Below, piece by piece: positions 44,275 to 52,334 of a stretch of DNA of 64,000 nt; positions within the stretch are counted from its first letter, which is position 1; each line of letters begins with the position of its first letter. The DNA is from JBJGXI01 sp045635475 (lineage in GTDB: Bacteria; Bacillota; Bacilli; Bacillales; Amphibacillaceae), in assembly GCF_045635475.1 (NCBI RefSeq), contig NZ_JBJGXI010000003.1, positions 1 to 64,000 of the forward strand, read 5' to 3'. The notes under the pieces are model-generated. The model ran no database searches, was not told the DNA's origin, and worked only from the letters and a program-made list of their open reading frames with translations. A program made the position numbers and the translations under genes.

Positions 44275-45144
44275 TCAGCCCGTTTCATTGCTTGATTTAG
44301 GATTATTAACATCACCATCGTACTCAAGCAGAGGATTGTACATCATCAATGCATGATTTTCCGTAATGTACTCATCATCAATTTGTTCATTTTGTCCATT
44401 GAAAACTTTACGATATATCATATTATGTCTAACATAATGACCCCAATGTTCATGCGTGATTTTTTGTTCTTTTTCATAAACTTCATATAACTTCATTTCA
44501 GGATTTAATGCGCGCCATTCTCCAACTAAATAGTCATCAGTCAATTTTAAACAAAGTTGAAACGTGTTTGTTGTTTTATTATGAATCTGTAAATCTAAAT
44601 AATTGTATGAACATGTTGCACCACTTCCAAAAGGCTGTGTTCGTTTAGAATCCGGAAAAACATCATAACTATGACGATGTCGTTCTGTAACGGTTAGTGG
44701 CGTATGTAATGTGTTCCAATAGATGAGATTGGAAAGTTGGCATAATCCTCCACCAACACCTGGTTTAAACTTCCCATAATGAAGAACCATCCCTTTTGTA
44801 TATCCTTTTCGCTTCGTAGTCCGTCCGATTAGCTTCCAATAAGAGAATGTTTCCCCTGGCTTAATAACTACTCCGTTCAGCTTCTTTACAGCAATCTTCA
44901 AATTAATAATCTTATTTTCTTGATACCACATATCTACATCTTTCAGTTGCCTGCGCAATACTGTTTGGTGTTGTTTAATTTGATAAGGGTATAGATTTTC
45001 ATCAATTGTCGATACATACTTCTTTTCATCTGTATACCATTCTATTATTCTTCTAAGCCGATAATATTTTGCACCTAAGTATATTCTTAGCTTGCTTCTT
45101 TTAATAGGTTTCAATTTTTGTGATTGCCGCCAGTTCCATTCCAT
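44275..45144 (-). CDS. VanW family protein
   Basis: 289 aa, no clear signal peptide. VVIKPGETFSYWKLIGRTTKRKGYTKGMVLHYGKFKPGVGGGLCQLSNLIYWNTL is cut here as successive VanW blocks: GETFSYW, KGYTKGMV and GVGGGLCQLSN. They are followed by RHRHSYDVFP and PFGSGATCSYN. The family (PF04294) is often linked to cell-wall or spore functions, but no reaction is known. It is the probable first gene of a group with the two membrane proteins downstream. Confidence 0.9.
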   Translation of the reverse strand: MEWNWRQSQKLKPIKRSKLRIYLGAKYYRLRRIIEWYTDEKKYVSTIDENLYPYQIKQHQTVLRRQLKDVDMWYQENKIINLKIAVKKLNGVVIKPGETFSYWKLIGRTTKRKGYTKGMVLHYGKFKPGVGGGLCQLSNLIYWNTLHTPLTVTERHRHSYDVFPDSKRTQPFGSGATCSYNYLDLQIHNKTTNTFQLCLKLTDDYLVGEWRALNPEMKLYEVYEKEQKITHEHWGHYVRHNMIYRKVFNGQNEQIDDEYITENHALMMYNPLLEYDGDVNNPKSSNETG

Positions 45145-45177
45145 ACAAAGCCTCCTACTAGTATTGAAGGATAATTT

Positions 45178-45543
45178 TTAATCCTTCACTTCAATTTTTT
45201 TAGCACTAGCTTGCTGCGGGTATGAATCCTCGACTCCACCATCAATCCATACATCGACTTGATCGCCTTTATTTAAACGACTTGTCTTCTCATAGCTTAA
45301 AGAAATAAGTGGAACATACGCATCACTTACACTCAAATCTTCTAATTTTTTATCACGTATTTGATTGTATTTCTCTGTTGTAATATCATAAGCAACTAAT
45401 ACCCTGTCCTCTTTAATATCGAAGACATATCCTTCAATGGACGGATCTGTTGAGATTGCATCTTTTTCTACACATCCAGAAGTAAATAACACTAGTAAAA
45501 TGAGCAAAACAGTACTTATTCGAATGTTTGTTGAATTCTTCAT
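45178..45543 (-). CDS. DUF3221-type lipoprotein
   Basis: 121 aa. The signal peptide ends in the lipobox FTSGC (Cys near residue 24). The mature domain begins IEGYVFDIKEDRVLVAYDI and ends QASAKKIEVKD, with SLSYEKTSRLNKGDQVDVWIDGG in the middle. It is clearly paralogous to the lipoprotein at 36615. Bacillus YobA-type DUF3221 proteins share this form. Function unknown. Confidence 0.78.
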   Translation of the reverse strand: MKNSTNIRISTVLLILLVLFTSGCVEKDAISTDPSIEGYVFDIKEDRVLVAYDITTEKYNQIRDKKLEDLSVSDAYVPLISLSYEKTSRLNKGDQVDVWIDGGVEDSYPQQASAKKIEVKD

Positions 45544-45794
45544 CTAATCCCTCCTGCAAATATTGCTAGAGACAATTCTTCACTCTCTATATATTTTAAC
45601 ATAAAATTACAGTTAAACTTTACACATTCCATATTATACACCCACAAACTCGCCTGGTGACTTGCCTATAAAAACGGCATCGAAGCACACACAATGCAAT
45701 AGAAAGTAATATACATAGACTAACCAGAAAACTGGGCTTTCGTGTGCACCTTATAACAATAAGTACATCGACATACGAAGAAAGGAGAAAATCT

Positions 45795-46271
45795 ATGTCT
45801 AATTTTAACCCACAAAAGTTATCCGTGAACTTTATTCCACCTGCTAGTTACGCGCAACCAGTCGAAGGTAGAAAATACACGCTCACTCATTCCGACGCTA
45901 CTGCCGAATTATTTTTAGCTATTGGATATGTGTACAATTATGATAATATTAATTGGAAAATGCGAGATGAGGTACTAGCCAAATGGACAAAAGATAGGCA
46001 ATGTCGCTTTTCCCTAGTTGGCAAAGCATATGTTGATCAAGGTGAGTTTAGCGAGGCAGAGGCAGCAATCCGTTTTAACATATTTAGAAAAGAAATGGAT
46101 TTGGCACTGAAAGGAATCCTTTACGGGGACCAACAATTCTTTGTATATTACCCATCTCTTCTTGATGCCCCGATCTATATCTATTTTCAATCAACTTACC
46201 CGCAATACAGACAATTTATTTACTATGGCACTCCTCGCACCTACTTAACTGATTTGCTTGCAATGCGTTAA
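45795..46271 (+). CDS. Staygreen-family protein
   Basis: 158 aa from ATG 45795, with AAAGGAG upstream; the longer frame from 45744 lacks a ribosome site. The family core is visible: FNPQKLSVNFIPP, GRKYTLTHSDATAELFLAIG, and MRDEVLAKWTKDRQCRFSLVGKAYVD. In plants this family (PF12638, SGR/NYE) removes Mg from chlorophyll a. Bacterial homologues exist in organisms without chlorophyll, where the substrate is unknown. The Asp of HSDATAELF, important in the plant enzyme, is kept. Monocistronic with a strong terminator. Confidence 0.88.
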   Translation: MSNFNPQKLSVNFIPPASYAQPVEGRKYTLTHSDATAELFLAIGYVYNYDNINWKMRDEVLAKWTKDRQCRFSLVGKAYVDQGEFSEAEAAIRFNIFRKEMDLALKGILYGDQQFFVYYPSLLDAPIYIYFQSTYPQYRQFIYYGTPRTYLTDLLAMR

Positions 46272-46283
46272 AATTTCTAAAAT

Positions 46284-46312
46284 AAGGGTGTTGTCACGTT
46301 GACAACACCCTT
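46284..46312. terminator. Bidirectional terminator between staygreen and cupin genes
   Basis: A perfect 13-bp stem (46284-46296 with 46300-46312) has a CGT loop, flanked by TTAAATATAT and TTATTTTAG. It lies between convergent genes and can serve both. Confidence 0.8.
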
Positions 46313-46365
46313 AAATATATCCTTTATTCATGCTAGTTTAGACTCCTCTATAGGCAAATAGAGTC

Positions 46366-46923
46366 TTATTCCGCATCCATCGCAGCTGCTTTCGTAGTAT
46401 GAACCGTTCCAAATGGATGGTTAGGCGGGGCATAAATCGAATAAAGTTTTAACGGAACATTGCCCGTATTGGTCAGATTATGCCATGTTCCAGCAGGAAT
46501 CACGATTGCATCATCATCGTAGACATTTCTTCTAAAGTTCAAATTATTTTTAGTTTTACCCATTTGCACGACACCCTGCCCTTGTTCAATACGTAAAAAC
46601 TGATCAACATCCGAGTGCATTTCTAATCCAATATCTCCGCCAACTTTGATACTCATTAACGTGACTTGTAAATGTGCTCCCGTCCATAATGCCGTACGAT
46701 ACGTATTGTTTTGCTTCGTTGCTTCATTAATGTTAATGGTAAATGGGTTTGGTCCGTAATCCGTTAACGGAATCCTTTCACTATAGGAAGCATGAAAAGA
46801 ATTATAATTATACTGATCAGGTACAGCTGAATATACAGGCTGTCTTCCATAGTTATATAGTGGTACCTGAACATAATAAGGATTTTGATATGGATTTGGA
46901 TACATATTTGTAGGATAGTACAT
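46366..46923 (-). CDS. Cupin-domain protein, possibly spore-coat associated
   Basis: 185 aa from ATG 46923, with AGAAAGGG nine bases upstream. The first 45 residues are rich in Tyr, Pro and Asn (YYPTNMYPNPYQNPYYVQVP), typical of coat or surface proteins of spore formers. A single cupin follows: GGDIGLEMHSDVDQFLRIEQGQG (metal motif with His and Glu-like positions) and DAIVIPAGTWHNLTNTG. It may be an isomerase-like or purely structural cupin. No partner genes. Confidence 0.8.
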   Translation of the reverse strand: MYYPTNMYPNPYQNPYYVQVPLYNYGRQPVYSAVPDQYNYNSFHASYSERIPLTDYGPNPFTININEATKQNNTYRTALWTGAHLQVTLMSIKVGGDIGLEMHSDVDQFLRIEQGQGVVQMGKTKNNLNFRRNVYDDDAIVIPAGTWHNLTNTGNVPLKLYSIYAPPNHPFGTVHTTKAAAMDAE

Positions 46924-47061
46924 TTTCCTCAACCCTTTCTCTGTTTATAACATTATCCTATGTAGAGGAAAAGGGAATGTACTCCTTTTTTAATGATTAC
47001 CTAGCCTATATAACGTTTAGCTAGCTGTATATGGTAATTATGAAATTGTCTCCATATAACC

Positions 47062-47096
47062 AGAAAAAAACGAGCCCCATATAGAAGCCCGTTTTC
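47062..47096 (-). terminator. Terminator of the M20 peptidase gene
   Basis: On the minus strand AAAACGGGC pairs with GGCTCGTTTT (one mismatch) across a short loop, followed by a run of seven T, directly after the stop at 47107. Confidence 0.75.
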
Positions 47097-47106
47097 AGTA
47101 ATAACT

Positions 47107-48231
47107 CTATTTCCCTGCTTCTTCCACAATAGCGGTCACAAGTTCAGCAATTTTTACCAGTTCATCTACTGGCATTCTTTCATTTGTCGTGTGAATTTCT
47201 TCGTATCCAACTGCTAAATTAACGGTAGGAATACCGTGTCCCGCGATCACGTTGGCGTCACTGCCACCGCCGCTTTGTACAAGGTTACTTTCGCGGCCGA
47301 TCGTTTTTGCGGCGCGTCTAGCGATTTCAACCACATGATCTCCAGCTGCTTGTTTAAAGCCTGGATACATGATTTCAATTTCCACCTCTACACTACCGCC
47401 CATTTCCACAGCTGCCTCGTGAAATGCTTGCTTCATTTTTTCTACCTGTGATTCCATTTTTGCCGGTACTAATGAGCGTGCTTCAGCTAAAATCGTGACA
47501 TGGTCGCACACAATATTCGTTTGCGTACCACCTTCAAAGCGACCGATATTCGCCGTTGTTTCTTCATCTATGCGACCTAAAGGCATTTTCGAGATTGCCT
47601 TCGATGAAATTGTAATTGCAGACACACCATTTTCAGGTGCAACGCCTGCATGAGCGGTCTTACCTTTTACGATTGCATGGACTTTTGCTTGGGTTGGAGC
47701 AGCTACGATAATATCACCAACTTGGCCATTACTATCAATTGCATAGCCATACTTCGCTTTTAAATGTTTCGGATCAAGTGCTTTTGCTCCTCTTAATCCG
47801 GATTCTTCACCTGCGGTAATAACCAACTGGATATCTCCATGCTCGATGTTATTTTCTTTTAAAACACGAATTGCTTCCAAGATGGCTGCTAATCCTGCTT
47901 TATCATCTGCACCAAGAATTGTCGTACCATCGGTGACAATATAGCCGTCTTCTATGCTCGGCTTAATATTTTTCCCAGGAACGACGGTATCCATATGAGA
48001 AGTGAAATAAATGGTATCAACTTCTGATTTTGTACCTTTTAACAAACAAATTAAATTGCCTGCGCCATGACCTGTTTCTTTTTGGCTGTCATCCTCAAAT
48101 ACTTCTAATCCTAAATCTGTAAATTTCTGTTTTAATACTTTTGCAATCTCTGCTTCATACTTCGTTTCTGAATCGATTTGTACGAGTTCTAAAAATTCGT
48201 TAACAAGTCGATCTTGATTCACTTTAGGCAT
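47107..48231 (-). CDS. yqjE: M20 family peptidase, PepT-like (YqjE)
   Basis: 374 aa. The metal sites are visible: TSHMDTVVPG (His, Asp), LGADDKAGLA (bridging Asp), TAGEESGLRG (Glu, catalytic Glu before it) and the final IHTTNERM (His). The dimerisation lid carries GKTAHAGVAPE. It is a cytosolic zinc-dependent tripeptidase-like enzyme. Its position at the end of the bkd/yqi-yqj block matches yqjE of Bacillus subtilis. It follows the mutase small subunit by about 70 bases. Confidence 0.93.
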   Translation of the reverse strand: MPKVNQDRLVNEFLELVQIDSETKYEAEIAKVLKQKFTDLGLEVFEDDSQKETGHGAGNLICLLKGTKSEVDTIYFTSHMDTVVPGKNIKPSIEDGYIVTDGTTILGADDKAGLAAILEAIRVLKENNIEHGDIQLVITAGEESGLRGAKALDPKHLKAKYGYAIDSNGQVGDIIVAAPTQAKVHAIVKGKTAHAGVAPENGVSAITISSKAISKMPLGRIDEETTANIGRFEGGTQTNIVCDHVTILAEARSLVPAKMESQVEKMKQAFHEAAVEMGGSVEVEIEIMYPGFKQAAGDHVVEIARRAAKTIGRESNLVQSGGGSDANVIAGHGIPTVNLAVGYEEIHTTNERMPVDELVKIAELVTAIVEEAGK

Positions 48232-48303
48232 CGATGTTGTCCTCCTCTAGCTATAGCTATGACTACTTAGTACGTTAGCGAATCGGTAGGCTAATGTCAA
48301 TTA

Positions 48304-48714
48304 TCACGACATAGCTGTCTGATGTTTTTGCACGAGTTCTCTAATGTATGCTGCGATTTCAGAGCTTGAGGACTCACTCGTAAAAATCCGCTTAATGCCT
48401 TGTTGCTGAAGAAAATGTATATCCTTAGTAGGAATCACGCCTCCACCAATAACAGGAATTGCTGTGTTTTTATACAACTGTAGTTGCTTGATTACTTCTG
48501 GGAATAACGTATTATGCGCACCAGATAAGCAGGATAAACCAATCACATCAACTTGTCGTGCGATCGCTTCCTCTGCAATTTCGCGTGGTGTTTTTCTAAT
48601 TCCCGTGTAATAGACCATCATCCCATAGCTTCTTAGTGCCCGAACGAGAAATAATGCGCCGCGGTCATGACCGTCTAATCCAGGTTTTGCGATTAACACT
48701 TTAATTTCTTCCAC
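48304..48714 (-). CDS. Methylmalonyl-CoA mutase, cobalamin-binding subunit
   Basis: 136 aa from GTG 48714, with GGGAGG eight bases upstream; the longer frame overlapping the large subunit by 50 bases was rejected. KPGLDGHDRGA is the B12-binding DxHxxG motif near residue 14. LSCLSGAHNTLFPEVI and VIGGGVIPTKD complete the Rossmann-like B12 fold. The separate-subunit form matches archaeal and some Bacillaceae mutases. It binds adenosylcobalamin and pairs with the large subunit encoded 19 bases upstream. Confidence 0.93.
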   Translation of the reverse strand: MEEIKVLIAKPGLDGHDRGALFLVRALRSYGMMVYYTGIRKTPREIAEEAIARQVDVIGLSCLSGAHNTLFPEVIKQLQLYKNTAIPVIGGGVIPTKDIHFLQQQGIKRIFTSESSSSEIAAYIRELVQKHQTAMS

Positions 48715-48733
48715 ATACGAAACCTCCCCATGA

Positions 48734-50302
48734 TCACTTTCGATACTCACCAAAAACTTCTCGAAATACGCAGCAAATTTCACCGACTGTACAATAAGCT
48801 TTAACTGCTTCCACTACAACCGGAAATAGATTAATCGTCTCGTCCTGCGCTGCTTTTCTTAAATGTAACAAGGACAAGGCGACGAGCTTAGCATCTCGTG
48901 CATTTTTCAACTGTTGTAATTGACGTATTTGTGCAGATTCGATTTCAGGAGTATCGATTGGCCAATCTATTTCCCAATCATTAGCAAATGTTTCGCCTGT
49001 ATCATCGTAATCATTTTCAATTTTAATTTGTGCCTCATATGCAGCATCTTGAATTTGGTTTTCGACATAACCATTTTTTATTGCTGCTAGCATGTCGCCT
49101 TGCTCTTTGATTTCTTGCATATACTTTACTACCTCGATTTCGATTGCATCTGTTAATGCTTCGAGATAAAAAGATCCTCCAAGTGGATCAGGTGTTTCAA
49201 TAACTCCGGTTTCATGCGCGATGATTTGCTGGGTGCGCAATGCTGTTAAAGTAGATTGTTCACTAGGTAAAGCTATCGCCTCGTCATAACCGTTCGTGTG
49301 CAGGCTTTGTGTTCCTCCAAGTACAGCTGCTAGTGCCTGAATCGCCACTCTCGAAATGTTGGTGTACGGTTCTTGTTTTGTTAAAGTAGAACCCGCTGTT
49401 TGCGTATGCATCTTTAACTTCCAGCTTTCCGGGGATTGGGCATGATAATCTTCCTTCATCATTTTTGCCCAAATTCTTCTAGCGGCACGTAGTTTGGCGA
49501 TTTCTTCAAAAAAGTGATTATGAACACTAAAGAAAAATGATAATTTAGGGACAATTTCATCGACCGCTATACCCGCTTCAATTGCAGCGTCTAAATAAGT
49601 CATTGCATTGGCAAATGTAAAAGCGAGTTCTTGCGCGGTAGTACAACCAGCTTCACGCATATGGTAGCCAGAAATACTAATTGGTTTAAACTTGGGCATG
49701 TTAGCATGCGTATAAACGAGGATATTAGTTGTTATTCGGATGCTGGATTGTGGCGGGAAAATATATGTGCCTCTTGCAACATATTCTTTGAGAAGGTCAT
49801 TTTGAATCGTTCCTTTTAGCTTTGTTAAAGAAACGCCTTGTCGTTCAGCAAGAACAGTATACATAGCTAGTAAAACAATTGCTGGAGCATTGATCGTCAT
49901 CGAGGTACTTACCTGATCAAGTGGAATTCCATCGAACAACGCTTCCATATCAGCTAAAGTGTCAATCGCTACACCAACTTTACCCACTTCACCGTTTGCA
50001 AGCTGATGATCAGAATCCAATCCAAGCTGTGTTGGTAAATCAAACGCTATGGATAAACCCATTTGACCTTTATCTAATAAAAAATGAAAACGGGCATTTG
50101 TTTGTTTCGCCGAACCAAATCCAGCATACTGCCGCATCGTCCACTTTTTGCTTTGGTACATATTAGCATAAATACCTCTCGTAAAAGGATATTGCCCCGG
50201 CAATTCTTTTGCCTGAATAAAGGCTTCATGGAAATGTGTATTTTCACCAAATAGCTGACGTAGCCAATCCATCTTACAAAATGTAAATAGTTGCGTTACC
50301 AT
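48734..50302 (-). CDS. mutA: Methylmalonyl-CoA mutase, catalytic subunit
   Basis: 522 aa from ATG 50302, with GAGAGGAGC upstream. It is a TIM-barrel acyl-CoA mutase. PFTRGIYANMYQSKKWTMRQ keeps the Tyr, and FPPQSSIRITTNIL keeps the Arg, that mark methylmalonyl-CoA mutase; isobutyryl-CoA mutase has Phe and Gln there. ISGYHMREAG holds the active-site His. It converts methylmalonyl-CoA to succinyl-CoA with B12 on the small subunit. This fits propionyl-CoA from Val and Ile breakdown by the nearby bkd enzymes. No MeaB chaperone or propionyl-CoA carboxylase is in the window. Confidence 0.92.
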   Translation of the reverse strand: MVTQLFTFCKMDWLRQLFGENTHFHEAFIQAKELPGQYPFTRGIYANMYQSKKWTMRQYAGFGSAKQTNARFHFLLDKGQMGLSIAFDLPTQLGLDSDHQLANGEVGKVGVAIDTLADMEALFDGIPLDQVSTSMTINAPAIVLLAMYTVLAERQGVSLTKLKGTIQNDLLKEYVARGTYIFPPQSSIRITTNILVYTHANMPKFKPISISGYHMREAGCTTAQELAFTFANAMTYLDAAIEAGIAVDEIVPKLSFFFSVHNHFFEEIAKLRAARRIWAKMMKEDYHAQSPESWKLKMHTQTAGSTLTKQEPYTNISRVAIQALAAVLGGTQSLHTNGYDEAIALPSEQSTLTALRTQQIIAHETGVIETPDPLGGSFYLEALTDAIEIEVVKYMQEIKEQGDMLAAIKNGYVENQIQDAAYEAQIKIENDYDDTGETFANDWEIDWPIDTPEIESAQIRQLQQLKNARDAKLVALSLLHLRKAAQDETINLFPVVVEAVKAYCTVGEICCVFREVFGEYRK

Positions 50303-50446
50303 TTTTGCTCCTCTCTTAAAGAAAACATAAGGCATACTTCCATTTTATTCACTAAGATCTAGATTTATTATCACTAGATAGACTTGTCCTATCGGCAATT
50401 TCAAGGTAAAATAATAAAAGTAGATTGGTTGAAGGAGGAGAGACTA

Positions 50447-50581
50447 TTGGCTACTAAAGCAAAGCAACAAACAACAAGAAAACCGTCAAAAAGAGAACGA
50501 CGCATGAAAGTTATTATTTACATTATGATCATTGCCATGGTTTTATCATCAATAACCTACGGATTAGCACTTTTTATATAA
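50447..50581 (+). CDS. Prli42-like stressosome-associated membrane peptide (44 aa)
   Basis: TTG start at 50447, with AAGGAGGAG seven bases upstream; the longer frame from 50384 is not needed. A basic N-terminus (KPSKRERRMK) is followed by one helix, VIIYIMIIAMVLSSITYGLALF. It follows the Prli42 pattern (basic stretch, then a Tyr-Met-Ile-Ala-Met-Leu-Ser helix with a Gly near its end). In Listeria, Prli42 anchors the stressosome to the membrane. No stressosome genes are in the window. A strong terminator follows. Confidence 0.78.
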   Translation: MATKAKQQTTRKPSKRERRMKVIIYIMIIAMVLSSITYGLALFI

Positions 50582-50629
50582 AAATGAGAAGTTTAGGTAC
50601 AACCTTAAACAGAGGATGTTACCTATTTA

Positions 50630-50672
50630 AAAAAGACCAACAAATTAGTAAGTTACATTTGTTGGTCTTTTT
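50630..50672 (+). terminator. Terminator of the Prli42-like gene
   Basis: A perfect 15-bp stem (50630-50644 with 50658-50672) that begins with A5 and ends with T5, loop of 13 bases. Confidence 0.85.
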
Positions 50673-50740
50673 GTTGGGTTATGATTTATACCAAACTGAC
50701 AACTCTCTCACATTAGCTATACCAGCTAAGAAGCTAAGTG

Positions 50741-50922
50741 ATTGAGCGGCCATATATGCGCTTATTTCTCTTAAATTTCCTATTTTGATGTTTTGACGGC
50801 CACCAAAGCTCTTATTTACCAATAACAACCTACTGAACCAACAATATTAGTTAAATAAGTGCGCTCGTAGCCGCTCAATTATAATAATACCGATTTTGTC
50901 ACAGATAAGGGCACGGATGGCC
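50741..50922. repeat. Cluster of four dispersed GGCC...CTTATT repeat units
   Basis: Units read GAGCGGCCATATATGCGCTT (in 50741-50767, plus), GACGGCCACCAAAGCTCTTA (50795-50817, plus), GAGCGGCTACGAGCGCACTT (50853-50880, minus) and GGCCATCCGTGCCCTTATC (50904-50922, minus). The first and third form a long inverted repeat. TTTTGAT precedes unit two, as in the copy at 18268. The remainder of 50923-51220 shows no gene. Confidence 0.7.
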
Positions 50923-51220
50923 TTCAACGGCTAACCAACCCAACACTTGCCTCCGCTGCCAAACGATTTGGATTATAATAGAAAAACACACCTCACTCCA
51001 GTGTTCCCCGCGAAGTATTTTTCCATATCAATGTTCTAGCACACCACTAAGCACTATGTCTGATTCTTGATATGTTACGCAATAACTCAATTTCAAAGAA
51101 AACCCTAGGAAACTCAATACAGAATATTGAAGCTTATGATACACTTAGAATATCGTATTTAAACATCGTTGCTTCCTTCAACTGACGAAAATTTAATAAT
51201 CTAGATTAGGAGGGATTTTA

Positions 51221-51646
51221 ATGATAAAAAGAAAGATTGTTACAGTTTTATTAGCTACCCCTGTTTCTCTATTACTTATTTTTTCATTGTTTTTTGGAGA
51301 GTGGAGGCAACCTTTTGAGTTAATAGTAATGACAGGAATGTTTAGTCTATTTATATCCCCTTTTATTATACTTTATGGTGTTCCAGTTACGTTCCTTTCA
51401 GATTACTTAGGAAAACAATTAACCGGAAACGTACGAATTTTGATTGCGTTTATCGTTCATCTGTTTTTCGGGGTATCATTTGGGATTATATTCAAAATGG
51501 GTTCAGAAATTTCGTTGTTTGTAGTCGAGGTGAATGTAGCTTCTATTTTTGCTACAATTACAGCTTTAATCTTCTGGGCAATAGATGAGTTGCTAAGGAA
51601 AAATAATAGGTTAATTTTCTCTAGATGTCGCTGTAACTTTGCTTAA
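51221..51646 (+). CDS. Integral membrane protein (141 aa)
   Basis: TAGGAGGG upstream of the ATG. Four hydrophobic helices occupy nearly the whole length (VTVLLATPVSLLLIFSLFF, LIVMTGMFSLFISPFIILYG, ILIAFIVHLFFGVSFGIIF, VASIFATITALIFWAIDEL), and the tail carries two Cys in SRCRCNF. No family is recognised. It faces the L,D-transpeptidase gene and shares a two-way terminator with it. Confidence 0.65.
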   Translation: MIKRKIVTVLLATPVSLLLIFSLFFGEWRQPFELIVMTGMFSLFISPFIILYGVPVTFLSDYLGKQLTGNVRILIAFIVHLFFGVSFGIIFKMGSEISLFVVEVNVASIFATITALIFWAIDELLRKNNRLIFSRCRCNFA

Positions 51647-51656
51647 GTAGTAAACC

Positions 51657-51697
51657 GAAAAAATCCATTCTGAAACTAATCAAGAATGGATTTTTTC
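51657..51697. terminator. Bidirectional terminator
   Basis: GAAAAAATCCATTCT (51657-51671) pairs perfectly with AGAATGGATTTTTTC (51683-51697). It lies between convergent genes and has A- and T-runs inside the arms, good for both directions. Confidence 0.85.
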
Positions 51698-51758
51698 ACT
51701 AACATTCTCCTAGTTCTAAAGATTCCTCATTCCACATCAGTCCACGGGTCCCCAAAAA

Positions 51759-52280
51759 TTAAATCTCACCAGTCTGCAACTTTTCCTTCATCTCCTGCAA
51801 AATCACATCAAATCCTTTATCTGAACGTGTAATATACACCTTCGTCCCGATCGGCACTTTTTCAAATAAAGCTTCAACTTGTTCATTTTTCATGCGCACA
51901 CAGCCTGCAGATGTATACGTTCCGATTGATTCTGGCTTGTTTGTTCCATGGATACCAAATATTCTTCCATCGGTACCATTCGCGTCAAAGCCAATCCAAC
52001 GACTTCCTAAAGGATTGTCTGGCGAACCGCCAGGAATATTCTTTTTCCGATAATATGGTTCAATCGCTTTGACGATGATTGTATGCAGTCCGTTTGGCGT
52101 CATTTCCTCCGTTGCTCCTGTTGCTACATCATATATCTCAACTATTTCACCATTATTTATATATGCTAATTGATTTACTTGTTTATTTACGATCACAACA
52201 GGTGTGTTTTCTGCTGGTGTTACGACTAGTGGCCACAAGGGCGATAAAAACAACGCAAATAAGATCGGTAAGCTTTTCAT
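51759..52280 (-). CDS. yqjB: Exported L,D-transpeptidase (YqjB-like)
   Basis: 173 aa from ATG 52280, with GAGGGG upstream. A signal peptide (LPILFALFLSPLWPLVVTPAE) is followed by a YkuD catalytic domain. FGIHGTNKPESIG and SAGCVRMKNEQVEALFE hold the His and the nucleophile Cys (SxGCxRM). It cross-links peptidoglycan by 3-3 bonds or attaches proteins outside the membrane. Its position after the yqjA-like gene matches yqjB of Bacillus subtilis. Confidence 0.92.
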   Translation of the reverse strand: MKSLPILFALFLSPLWPLVVTPAENTPVVIVNKQVNQLAYINNGEIVEIYDVATGATEEMTPNGLHTIIVKAIEPYYRKKNIPGGSPDNPLGSRWIGFDANGTDGRIFGIHGTNKPESIGTYTSAGCVRMKNEQVEALFEKVPIGTKVYITRSDKGFDVILQEMKEKLQTGEI

Positions 52281-52334
52281 ACACACCCCTCATTTCTGGA
52301 TTTGTATTTAGCTTATCCGATCTGATTGTTTTTA

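Noticed and set aside
41791..45144. Glycopeptide resistance cluster suggested by VanZ- and VanW-type genes
   Set aside because: No vanA/H/X/R/S genes are present, and these families are common in non-resistant Bacillaceae.
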